From contig JAEZLG010000151.1 of assembly GCA_023435855.1 (NCBI GenBank), forward strand, positions 1 to 5,025: a stretch of 5,025 nt of DNA, given 5' to 3'. The translations under genes and the position numbers were made by a program. The notes beneath the pieces were generated by a model. The model saw only the letters and a program-made list of their open reading frames with translations. It was not told the DNA's origin and did not search any database. Origin of the DNA: Bacillota bacterium (GTDB taxonomy: Bacteria; Bacillota; Clostridia; Christensenellales; CAG-138). Below are positions 1-4,909 of this stretch, one piece after another (the stretch's first letter is position 1; every line of letters begins with the position of its first letter).

Positions 1-274
1 GCTGAAAGCTGCTCGAGAAAAACAAAACAACGCCGCAGCTTAGCCCGCCTATCAAAAGCGCGCGCTTATCTATCTTAATACCCTTTCTTTTATTGGAAGC
101 ATTTTTGGCCAATACAAACGGGATAAGCACGAGGCACCCAAGCGCCATACGCACGCCGATAAACGTAAAAGGGCCTACATACTCCATACCCTTGCTTTGC
201 GCTACAAACGAAAAACCCCATATTGTGGCTGTAAGCAAAAGCAGTAAAGAATTCCTGATTGTCGTTTTGTTCAT
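1..274 (-). CDS. EamA/DMT-family membrane transporter, N-terminal part (cut by window edge)
   Basis: Reading the minus strand from the ATG at 274-272 gives 91 codons that stay open to the window edge; the rest of the gene lies outside. The protein begins MNKTTIRNSLLLLLTATIWG, followed by FSFVAQSKGMEYVGPFTFIG and VRMALGCLVLIPFVL. This is the typical first helix and loop of drug/metabolite transporter (EamA) proteins, with the WGxxFV motif at residues 19-24. Three membrane segments are plausible, at about 9-25, 36-55 and 73-90, the last cut by the edge. A lysine-rich cytoplasmic loop (KNASNKRKGIKIDKR) lies between the second and third. Full-length members have about 300 residues and ten helices, so roughly 30 percent is present. 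A weak GAAAGAG ribosome site precedes the ATG by about 10 nt. The family exports or imports small metabolites; the substrate cannot be read from this fragment. The family call is firm, the function is unknown. Confidence 0.88.
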   Translation of the reverse strand, partial: MNKTTIRNSLLLLLTATIWGFSFVAQSKGMEYVGPFTFIGVRMALGCLVLIPFVLAKNASNKRKGIKIDKRALLIGGLSCGVVLFFSSSFQ

Positions 275-315
275 AGTATCATCGCTCTTTCATTATCCTT
301 TGTTCAACATAAGTT

Positions 316-345
316 AGCTTAAAGGATTTGGGTCAGATAAGTCAA
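316..345 (-). promoter_or_regulatory. Candidate sigma-A promoter of the DMT transporter gene
   Basis: On the minus strand TTGACT (345-340) matches five of six bases of the -35 consensus. After 18 nt comes TAAGCT (321-316), which keeps only the T1, A2 and T6 positions of a -10 box. It lies about 40 nt upstream of the transporter ATG and after the ppx terminator, where a new promoter is needed. The weak -10 keeps confidence modest. Confidence 0.4.
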
Positions 346-388
346 CCGGTTTTCGATGGCGTTGTCGATAGCACGTCTATAGCTGCAT

Positions 389-436
389 GCCAAGGGATCA
401 GGGGGGATTCCGATTTCCCCCCTTAGGTCCCTTGGC
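389..436. repeat. 48-nt long-stem hairpin (inverted repeat) in the ppx-transporter gap
   Basis: GCCAAGGGA (389-397) is perfectly complementary to TCCCTTGGC (428-436). Inside it GGGGGGA (401-407) pairs with TCCCCCC (416-422), leaving an 8-nt loop (408-415) and a small asymmetric internal loop (398-400 against 423-427). That gives 16 base pairs in a 48-nt element, far more than expected by chance. No U-run follows on either strand, so it is not an ordinary intrinsic terminator. It could be a domain of a non-coding RNA, a leader element of the downstream transporter gene, or a copy of a dispersed intergenic repeat. The pairing is directly visible; the role is unknown. Confidence 0.75.
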
Positions 437-458
437 GAACCCTTAACCCCCTTAAAAC

Positions 459-554
459 GGCCACTGCTTGGTGCTTTTAGGACGGCGTCATCAATGCCCT
501 GCATATTTGCACAGTGGTTTGTGCGTTCCCGCATATTGAGATCACTTTTCGTCC
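459..554. other. Possible structured RNA region with nested and crossing helices
   Basis: Between the ppx terminator and the long hairpin several short complementary segments occur. GGACG (480-484) pairs with CGTCC (550-554). GCACA (509-513) pairs with TGTGC (520-524). CCACTG (461-466) pairs with CAGTGG (512-517), which overlaps the second hairpin and crosses the first helix, so a pseudoknot or two alternative folds are possible. Together with the hairpin at 389-436 this could be one folded RNA of about 170 nt. I recognise no known RNA family, no clear promoter for either strand, and short helices can arise by chance. It fills most of the 328 bp (275-602) that have no convincing gene. Confidence 0.3.
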
Positions 555-556
555 AC

Positions 557-578
557 AAAAAAAACCGCCCAAGGCGGC
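557..578 (-). terminator. Intrinsic terminator of the ppx transcription unit
   Basis: On the minus strand CCGCC (577-573), a three-nt loop TTG and GGCGG (569-565) form a tight GC-only stem followed at once by eight T (564-557). It begins about 25 nt after the ppx stop codon and is a textbook Rho-independent terminator for the leftward operon. On the plus strand the following sequence is only moderately T-rich, so it acts mainly leftward. Confidence 0.9.
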
Positions 579-602
579 ATTGTCATTTCTCCACTTACTC
601 TA

Positions 603-1580
603 TTATACCTTCTCCAACTCCCTTTGCTTTTCTAAAACCGCTTCGCGCGCTTGTGTGTGCGGCTTTATGCGAACTGCCGGTGCGGAAATACGAACGGGCA
701 TGCCCGAGGCGGGCTTTTGTGCCATAATTTCGCGCTCTATATGCATGGCGTAGCCTTCAAGACCGTCGGCGTTGGATACGGTAACGGCATCGATGCCTAG
801 CCCACGCATCATATAGCTTATAAGCATTGCACCATAAAGGATCACATCATGGCGCTCATAGAGAAGCGGCAGGTCTTTTCTGGCATCGCCCATGTCAAAA
901 AGCTTGCGTGAAAGGGATTTTACGTCGGCAAGGGAGAGCGAAGTGCCGTCTACGCGCTCGCATTCGTACTGTGTGAGATTAAGCTTTAATGCAGCAAGCG
1001 TATGCGCACTCCCGCCCACCGCCGTCCAACGCATGGGTTCGATCTTGGGGAAACGGTAGACACGACTAGATATTGCATACACCGCGGCAAGCTTGGCTTC
1101 GAATGTTTTATAAGTTTGGGGTGCAAGGTCCTTCAAGCGCACACAACCCATCGGGAAGCTTAGTGCGCAGTCATCCGTGATAATTTGGCTGGAACCGCCG
1201 CCCACGTCGATAAGCCCGCCGCTGCCGCCGGTTGCACCTAAGAACGCATAGCGCGCTTCGTCGGCCCCGCTCAACACATCCGGTGTTATACCGCATTCTT
1301 TGCGAATAAGTTCTAAAAATTGCTCGCGGTTTCGGCAATCGCGCACAGCACTCGTAGCGTAAGCGTATACAGGAAGACCTTCCGATTTCGCCAGGTCCAC
1401 AAAAGAACGCACGACTTCCGCCGTGTGTATCATTGCGGAATCGCTCAAGCGCCCGGAACCGTTTAACCCGCATGCAAGGCGGGTGGTTTCCAGCCGCTTT
1501 CCGCTTTTCCCCATGTACCGTATGGAATTGCTGCCGATATCGATTACCGCAACCAATGTATTGCGCCGCGTAAGCGGCAT
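603..1580 (-). CDS. ppx: Ppx/GppA-family exopolyphosphatase / guanosine pentaphosphatase
   Basis: This 325-residue protein belongs to the ASKHA (actin/sugar kinase/Hsp70) fold. Family motifs occur in order: DIGSNSIR (14-21, phosphate-1 loop), ATSAVRD (75-81), SGADEAR (104-110, the segment holding the catalytic acidic residue), LIDVGGGSSQI (123-133, phosphate-2 loop), PMGCVRL (143-149), AVGGSAHTLAAL (187-198, adenosine-type motif) and RHDVILYGAML (243-253). Members hydrolyse inorganic polyphosphate or pppGpp in the cytoplasm; sequence alone does not decide between them. It is the short two-domain form, without the C-terminal HD-like domain of E. coli Ppx. Residues about 285-325 form a basic, proline-containing tail I do not recognise. 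The ATG at 1580 is the first possible start, because the in-frame TAA of the upstream division gene lies just two codons before it. A GGGGG run abuts the ATG too closely for a normal ribosome site, so translation is probably coupled to the upstream gene. It is the last gene before the terminator. Confidence 0.93.
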   Translation of the reverse strand: MPLTRRNTLVAVIDIGSNSIRYMGKSGKRLETTRLACGLNGSGRLSDSAMIHTAEVVRSFVDLAKSEGLPVYAYATSAVRDCRNREQFLELIRKECGITPDVLSGADEARYAFLGATGGSGGLIDVGGGSSQIITDDCALSFPMGCVRLKDLAPQTYKTFEAKLAAVYAISSRVYRFPKIEPMRWTAVGGSAHTLAALKLNLTQYECERVDGTSLSLADVKSLSRKLFDMGDARKDLPLLYERHDVILYGAMLISYMMRGLGIDAVTVSNADGLEGYAMHIEREIMAQKPASGMPVRISAPAVRIKPHTQAREAVLEKQRELEKV

Positions 1581-1586
1581 CCCCCA

Positions 1587-1877
1587 TTATTTATCGATTT
1601 CAAATTGAATTTCGTTTTCTTTTATGTAACCTAGTTTTTCACGCGCGTATTCAAGCAGATATTCGTCACTGTGCGCGTATTCAATCATAAGCTCCGTGCG
1701 CTGCTTTTCGTTTTGAAGCGCATCGTACTTTGCCTGTAATTCGCTTTGCTGTTGATAAATCTCCTTGAGCTTTTGCTCTTGCGCATAAAAGACCGCACCT
1801 ATGACGCACGCCCCCGCCAAAAACGCAAGCGCGGCAAACCTGAAACGGACTTTAAATTTCCCTTTTCCTTTTGCCAT
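1587..1877 (-). CDS. divIC: DivIC/FtsL-like septum formation initiator protein
   Basis: A 96-residue bitopic membrane protein. It has a short basic cytoplasmic tail (MAKGKGKFKVRFR), one membrane helix at about 13-31, an extracytoplasmic coiled coil rich in Q, E, K and L at about 33-66, and the family's C-terminal signature YAREKLGYIKENEIQF at 77-92. DivIC/FtsB proteins join FtsL and DivIB/FtsQ in the divisome and help activate septal wall synthesis. I chose the ATG at 1877-1875 because GGAG lies 5 nt upstream. An in-frame ATG at 1931 would add 18 polar residues but has no ribosome site and overlaps a promoter-like sequence. Its position after yabP-yabQ matches Bacillus and many Clostridia. 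FtsL is an alternative name by fold, but the context favours DivIC. The ppx start follows the stop by 6 nt. Confidence 0.92.
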   Translation of the reverse strand: MAKGKGKFKVRFRFAALAFLAGACVIGAVFYAQEQKLKEIYQQQSELQAKYDALQNEKQRTELMIEYAHSDEYLLEYAREKLGYIKENEIQFEIDK

Positions 1878-1913
1878 AGCTGCTCCGACTGTGTTTACAG
1901 ACTTATTTACCTT

Positions 1914-1942
1914 ATTATTGTACAATTGCATGAAATGCGCAA
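1914..1942 (-). promoter_or_regulatory. Candidate sigma-A promoter for divIC-ppx
   Basis: In the 103-nt gap between yabQ and divIC the minus strand shows TTGCGC (1942-1937) and, 17 nt on, AATAAT (1919-1914); an overlapping TACAAT (1922-1917) is an alternative -10 at 14-nt spacing. The AT-rich box lies about 40 nt before the chosen divIC start. A vegetative promoter here makes sense, because division is needed in growing cells while yabPQ are sporulation genes. The match is only moderate. Confidence 0.4.
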
Positions 1943-1980
1943 GTACTTTTTTGAATGTGATTTTAGCCGAGCATTTTTTC

Positions 1981-2322
1981 TCAAGATTTTGAAGTCGACG
2001 TTTTTTTCCTAAAAGCTCTGCTTATAGACATGATAATCGAATTGAACAGTCTCCCGACAAAGCGGACGTATACAAACGCCCCCAATGCAAGCCCTGCAAA
2101 CAGGTACACGCGCGGTGCGCCGCTGTTGACGTAAAGCAGCGTCAGTGCGGCGATTACGCCCGCCACGGCATAAAAAAGCGCGTCGATAAAGCCCGTTATG
2201 AGCCTGTGTTTGCGAAACGGCAGCCATAGAAGTCGAAACAAATCGTACACGATGCCGATCACGAGCCCGCCGTACAGTGCGCCCAAAAACTTCGGCAGCT
2301 CGTTGAGCGTGTTGTACATCAT
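1981..2322 (-). CDS. yabQ: Spore cortex biosynthesis protein YabQ
   Basis: A 113-residue integral membrane protein with three likely helices at about 11-33, 43-66 and 71-92 and a basic C-terminal tail (SRAFRKKTSTSKS). The segment FLGALYGGLVIGIVYDLFRL near the start, followed by a basic loop with FRKHR and then FIDALFYAVAGVIAAL, is the YabQ family pattern. In B. subtilis YabQ is made in the mother cell, sits in the forespore outer membranes and is required for cortex formation; its biochemical activity is not known. The ATG at 2322 overlaps the yabP stop as ATGA, with a weak AAGG 8 nt upstream inside yabP, which indicates translational coupling. A second ATG follows directly at 2319, so the start is uncertain by one codon. 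The length is short, but complete for the family core. Confidence 0.9.
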   Translation of the reverse strand: MMYNTLNELPKFLGALYGGLVIGIVYDLFRLLWLPFRKHRLITGFIDALFYAVAGVIAALTLLYVNSGAPRVYLFAGLALGAFVYVRFVGRLFNSIIMSISRAFRKKTSTSKS

Positions 2323-2609
2323 TTAAATAGCCTTGAAAATACGCCGCCCTTTTGTGCAGGCGCGTCTGCGTACTCAATTGCCACTACCTCACCTTCGAGC
2401 ACCACCTGTCCCTCATCGAGGTTCAGCTTGGTGATATGAAGGCCCGAACCCTCGATGGTAAGCTCGCCGGCCTCGGTAATTAGGAATATTTCCATTTCGT
2501 TAAAACTCGCCACATCCTTCACGCCCGTTACGCTCGTAAGCGTCCGACCCTCGATATGAATCGCATGCGGGCGCATCCTTAATCCGCTTTCAAGCCTCGG
2601 TTCCACCAT
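2319..2609 (-). CDS. yabP: Sporulation protein YabP
   Basis: A 96-residue soluble protein that matches the YabP/YqfC family along its length. It runs from HAIHIEGRTLTSVTGVKDV (residues 15-33) through SFNEMEIFLITEAGELTIEG (35-54) to LHITKLNLDEGQVVLEGEV (57-75) and ends in a basic, phenylalanine-containing tail (VFSRLFK). The repeated short strands fit an all-beta fold. In B. subtilis YabP is made in the mother cell under sigma-E and is a sporulation protein co-transcribed with yabQ. The start at 2609 is well supported: GGGAGG lies 7 nt upstream. It is the first gene of the leftward cluster, in the usual yabP-yabQ-divIC order. The upstream partners common in other Firmicutes (an HU gene and an S4-domain RNA-binding protein gene) are absent; rho lies there instead, divergently. 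Confidence 0.93.
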   Translation of the reverse strand: MVEPRLESGLRMRPHAIHIEGRTLTSVTGVKDVASFNEMEIFLITEAGELTIEGSGLHITKLNLDEGQVVLEGEVVAIEYADAPAQKGGVFSRLFK

Positions 2610-2650
2610 GGTCTTCCCTCCCGTAACATACTTTCACTTTTCCCGCTTAC

Positions 2651-2684
2651 TATGTATACGCTTATAGAGGCTTCGGATATGTAT
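2651..2684 (-). promoter_or_regulatory. Weak sigma-E-like promoter candidates upstream of yabP
   Basis: yabP operons are expected to be read by sigma-E, whose -10 consensus is CATACA plus AT. On the minus strand TATACATA (2658-2651) and ATACATAT (2684-2677) both hold the ATACA core, about 42-75 nt upstream of the yabP ATG. The ACATATC at 2682-2676 resembles a -35 for the first, but its spacing to the -10 (about 17 nt) is longer than usual. This is a guess guided by the known regulon rather than a clean match. Confidence 0.25.
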
Positions 2685-2689
2685 TTTTC

Positions 2690-2721
2690 TTGACATAATG
2701 ACGTGCGGGTTATACTATAAT
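2690..2721 (+). promoter_or_regulatory. Sigma-A promoter of rho
   Basis: A perfect -35 box TTGACA (2690-2695) is followed by the AT-rich run TATACTATAAT (2711-2721). Candidate -10 boxes are TACTAT at the ideal 17-nt spacing (2713-2718), TATACT at 15 nt (2711-2716) and a perfect TATAAT at 20 nt (2716-2721). The run is part of a 7-bp inverted repeat, TTATACT (2710-2716) and AGTATAA (2724-2730). This is the only good rightward promoter before rho and implies a leader of roughly 125 nt. Confidence 0.75.
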
Positions 2722-2727
2722 TAAGTA

Positions 2728-2853
2728 TAATAGCATATTGGTCTGATTTATGTTTCCTAGGTATATCCGCGGTAGCATTGGGCATAATGTTTTTTATCAC
2801 CATTCAGTTCGCCAATAAAAAGTTAAACAAATCCTTCTAAAGGAGCAATTATC
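2728..2853 (+). other. rho mRNA leader with possible short upstream ORF
   Basis: The leader is much longer than needed for translation. It holds a 22-codon ATG reading frame (2750-2818, starting MFPRYIRGSIGHNV) without a convincing ribosome site. It also holds a weak hairpin, CATT (2776-2779) with AATG (2786-2789), running into six T (2790-2795). Rho is known to limit its own expression through the leader in several bacteria, so a leader of this size is a natural place for that control. The sequence does not show a clear C-rich rut site. The real ribosome site for rho is AAAGGAG at 2839-2845. Confidence 0.35.
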
Positions 2854-4704
2854 GTGACAAGGGAAATGTTGCTGCAAAAAAGCCTTGCTGATTTGCGCGA
2901 AATCGCCAAACTGCAAGGCGTAAAATCCATTGCAAAATATCGGAAACATGAATTGGCTGACCTCATCATGAACGGGGGTGTGCCTTCAGGCGAAACTTCC
3001 GGGCAGGATATTGAAGTAAAATCCGAGCCGGAGGTTGAAAAGCCTACCAATAAGAGCGCTGCACCGGAAACCGCCGTGCAAGAAACCGTTATGCCGGAGG
3101 CGCGTACACCCGCGCGGCAGAGCACGTATACCGCTCCCGCCTACCGCGCGCCGCAAGGTTACCAACAGGGTTATAACGCCGCAAACGCACCGCAGCGCAG
3201 GCAGTATACGCCGCAGCAGTCCCGCTACACAAGCGGCGGCTATAATAACGACCGTCAACAGCAGCGCCCGTACGCCAACCAAACGGGCTACCAGCAGCAA
3301 GGTTATCAGCAACAAAGTTACCAGCAGCAAGGCTATCAGCAGCACGGTTATCAACAAAATTATCAGCAGGGTTACCAACAAAGCTATCAGCAGCCTTATC
3401 AGCCGCGGCAGGAATATCCCTCGCCCTACGAACCCGAGGATGGAGGCGATGGCCGCTACCGCAACCGCGCTGATACTTATTATAATAAGGAATACGGAAC
3501 CAGCAACCCTGCCGTACCTGAGCTTTTAGAGGGCGGCGCATGCGGCGAGTGCGAGGGCGTAATTGAGGTGCTTCCTGACGGCTACGGCTTTTTAAGGAGC
3601 GACAATTACCTTCCCGGTAACCGCGACGTGTATGTTTCCATCGCGCAGATACGCCGTTTCGGCCTAAAAACAGGCGACCTCGTAACGGGTAAAACACGCC
3701 CCGGCAAAGAGGGCGAACGCTTCCTTGCGCTTCTTTACATCACCGCCATCAATGGGGACGATCCAGAGCTTGCTTCGCAAAGGAAACCCTTCGAGGAGCT
3801 CGTGCCCATCTATCCCGATGAAAGGCTTACCCTCGAATGCTCGGGCGTAGGACGCGACCAGAGCATGGCCATCCGCCTAATCGACCTTTTGGCCCCCATC
3901 GGCAAAGGCCAGCGCGGCATGATCGTAAGCCAACCTAAGAGCGGCAAAACTACGCTTTTGAAAAATATCGCCAACGGAGTGTCCACCAACTACCCGGACG
4001 TTCACCTGATGGTGCTGTTAATCGACGAACGCCCCGAGGAAGTAACAGACATGCAGCGCTCCATAAAGGGCGAAGTGCTTTTCTCTACGTTTGACGAGCT
4101 CCCCGAGCACCACACACGCGTGGCGGAAATGGCGCAGGAGCGCGCCATGCGCCTTGTGGAGCAGGGCAAGGATGTGGTTGTTTTGATGGATTCCATCACA
4201 CGCCTTGCGCGCGCTTATAACCTTGTAATCCCGACAACCGGTAAAACGCTCAGTGGAGGTATGGATCCCGGCGCTCTCCATAAGCCCAAGCGCTTCTTTG
4301 GCGCAGCGCGCAATATCGAAAACGGCGGCAGCCTTACCATTATCGCCACGGCGCTTATAGAGACGGGCAGCCGTATGGATGATATCGTGTACGAGGAATT
4401 TAAGGGCACCGGCAACATGGAAATTCACCTCGACAGAAAGCTTAGTGAAAAGCGCATCTTCCCCGCCATTGACATCTACAAGTCCGGTACGCGGCGCGAA
4501 GATCTGCTTCTCAGCCACGAGGAACGCGAAGGTGTTATGAGCATACGAAGGCTTTTAAGCTCCGGCAATACCGCCGATGTGACCGAACAGCTCATCGCCA
4601 TGATGGATAAAACCGAGACAAACGACGAATTTTTAGTAAAGCTTCGCGGGTGGCTTGGCGTGTACGAGCGTGACGGATATTCCGCCGGCAAGAGCCCTCG
4701 GTAA
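2854..4704 (+). CDS. rho: Transcription termination factor Rho with a long Q/Y-rich insertion
   Basis: Rho is a hexameric RNA-dependent ATPase that ends transcription by pulling on nascent RNA. Residues 1-41 form the N-terminal helical domain (LADLREIAKLQGVKSIAKYR). Residues about 42-225 are a disordered insertion: first acidic/proline-rich, then with nine YQQ-type repeats at 145-183. The cold-shock RNA-binding domain spans about 234-300, with GYGFLR (243-248) and DVYVS (258-262). The ATPase core has Walker A PKSGKTT (361-367), catalytic-Glu segment DERPEEVTDM (391-400), Walker B VVVLMDSITRLARAYN (441-456), the Q-loop region TLSGGMDPGALHKPKRFFGA (465-484), the R-loop EEFKGTGNM (514-522) and the arginine-finger motif SGTRRED (544-550). 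All appear intact. The length of 616 compares with about 420 in E. coli or B. subtilis; the insertion accounts for the difference. The GTG start is supported by AAAGGAG 8 nt upstream. A terminator follows, then rpmE. Confidence 0.98.
   Translation: MTREMLLQKSLADLREIAKLQGVKSIAKYRKHELADLIMNGGVPSGETSGQDIEVKSEPEVEKPTNKSAAPETAVQETVMPEARTPARQSTYTAPAYRAPQGYQQGYNAANAPQRRQYTPQQSRYTSGGYNNDRQQQRPYANQTGYQQQGYQQQSYQQQGYQQHGYQQNYQQGYQQSYQQPYQPRQEYPSPYEPEDGGDGRYRNRADTYYNKEYGTSNPAVPELLEGGACGECEGVIEVLPDGYGFLRSDNYLPGNRDVYVSIAQIRRFGLKTGDLVTGKTRPGKEGERFLALLYITAINGDDPELASQRKPFEELVPIYPDERLTLECSGVGRDQSMAIRLIDLLAPIGKGQRGMIVSQPKSGKTTLLKNIANGVSTNYPDVHLMVLLIDERPEEVTDMQRSIKGEVLFSTFDELPEHHTRVAEMAQERAMRLVEQGKDVVVLMDSITRLARAYNLVIPTTGKTLSGGMDPGALHKPKRFFGAARNIENGGSLTIIATALIETGSRMDDIVYEEFKGTGNMEIHLDRKLSEKRIFPAIDIYKSGTRREDLLLSHEEREGVMSIRRLLSSGNTADVTEQLIAMMDKTETNDEFLVKLRGWLGVYERDGYSAGKSPR
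3286..3402 (+). repeat. In-frame tandem repeat encoding (G/S/N/P)YQQ(Q/H) units in rho
   Basis: Four 15-nt units (GYQQQ, GYQQQ, SYQQQ, GYQQH) are followed by four 12-nt units (GYQQ, NYQQ, GYQQ, SYQQ) and a final PYQ. They encode residues 145-183. Tyrosine (9) and glutamine (20) make up 29 of the 39 residues. Codons alternate between TAC/TAT and CAG/CAA from unit to unit, so the DNA units are less alike than the protein units. Looser copies lie upstream (QGYQQGY at 101-107) and Y/Q/P-rich sequence continues to about residue 192. Confidence 0.93.
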
Positions 4705-4744
4705 CAAATCCGGTGTATTTTTTCGAATTAATGCAATTTCCAAT

Positions 4745-4774
4745 AAAAAACGCCCGCTTTGCGAGCGTTTTTTT
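4745..4774 (+). terminator. Intrinsic terminator of rho (probably bidirectional)
   Basis: ACGC and CGC (4750-4757, with one C-A mismatch between them), loop TTT (4758-4760) and GCG plus GCGT (4761-4768) form a stem, followed by a run of seven T (4768-4774). The six A before the stem (4745-4750) give the same layout on the other strand, so it may stop transcription both ways. It starts about 40 nt after the rho stop, before the rpmE promoter. Confidence 0.85.
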
Positions 4775-4785
4775 ATAAAATGTTC

Positions 4786-4815
4786 TTGCAATTACATAGC
4801 TGTGTGCGCTATAAT
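4786..4815 (+). promoter_or_regulatory. Sigma-A promoter of rpmE
   Basis: TTGCAA (4786-4791) is separated by 18 nt from a perfect TATAAT (4810-4815). It lies just after the rho terminator, so rpmE has its own transcript with a leader of roughly 85 nt. Confidence 0.8.
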
Positions 4816-4826
4816 AGCATCTGTTC

Positions 4827-4886
4827 GGCTGGCAAATTCCAGCCTTATGAATGAACCAAAGCCGCAGGATGGTCTATCGCCCTGCG
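4827..4886 (+). promoter_or_regulatory. Two-hairpin leader of rpmE, candidate ribosomal-protein leader
   Basis: GGCTGG (4827-4832) pairs perfectly with CCAGCC (4839-4844) around a CAAATT loop. CGCAGG (4863-4868) pairs with CCTGCG (4881-4886) around 12 nt. Both lie between the predicted transcription start and the ribosome site GGAGG (4897-4901). Ribosomal protein genes often carry such leaders, where the protein binds its own mRNA to limit translation, and L31 leader motifs have been proposed in several bacterial groups. Whether this one belongs to a known motif is not decided by eye. Confidence 0.45.
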
Positions 4887-4909
4887 CAAAGTAATGGGAG
4901 GGTGAAAAT

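Noticed and set aside
93..317. 74-codon plus-strand frame
   Set aside because: It is antisense to the transporter fragment, whose minus-strand reading shows clear family motifs; no ribosome site supports it.
458..470. GGCCACTGC on the plus strand resembles the conserved GCCACTG of cobalamin riboswitches
   Set aside because: The other conserved cobalamin-riboswitch elements are not seen around it, and no B12-related gene lies downstream on that strand.
319..558. 79-codon open frame on the minus strand between ppx and the transporter gene
   Set aside because: Its first codon (TTG) lies in the U-run of the ppx terminator, no ribosome site precedes it or the internal ATG, it spans the long hairpin, and the protein resembles no family I know.
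1171..1587. 138-codon minus-strand frame inside ppx
   Set aside because: Out-of-frame shadow; the overlapping frame carries all Ppx/GppA motifs, whereas this one is arginine- and cysteine-rich with no recognisable domain.
1878..1931. 18-residue N-terminal extension of the DivIC protein from an upstream ATG
   Set aside because: No ribosome site at 1931; the internal ATG at 1877 has GGAG at good spacing, and the upstream DNA looks like a promoter.
2579..2803. 74-codon minus-strand frame upstream of yabP
   Set aside because: It overlaps the yabP start in another frame, lacks a ribosome site and recognisable motifs, and covers the rho promoter region.
3286..3402. Short regular repeats resembling a CRISPR array
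   Set aside because: Units are 12-15 nt with no spacers, and are in frame within rho.
2986..3697. Long frames on both strands overlapping the Rho insertion
   Set aside because: They arise because the low-complexity repeat is free of stop codons in several frames; their sequences are simple-repeat shadows.
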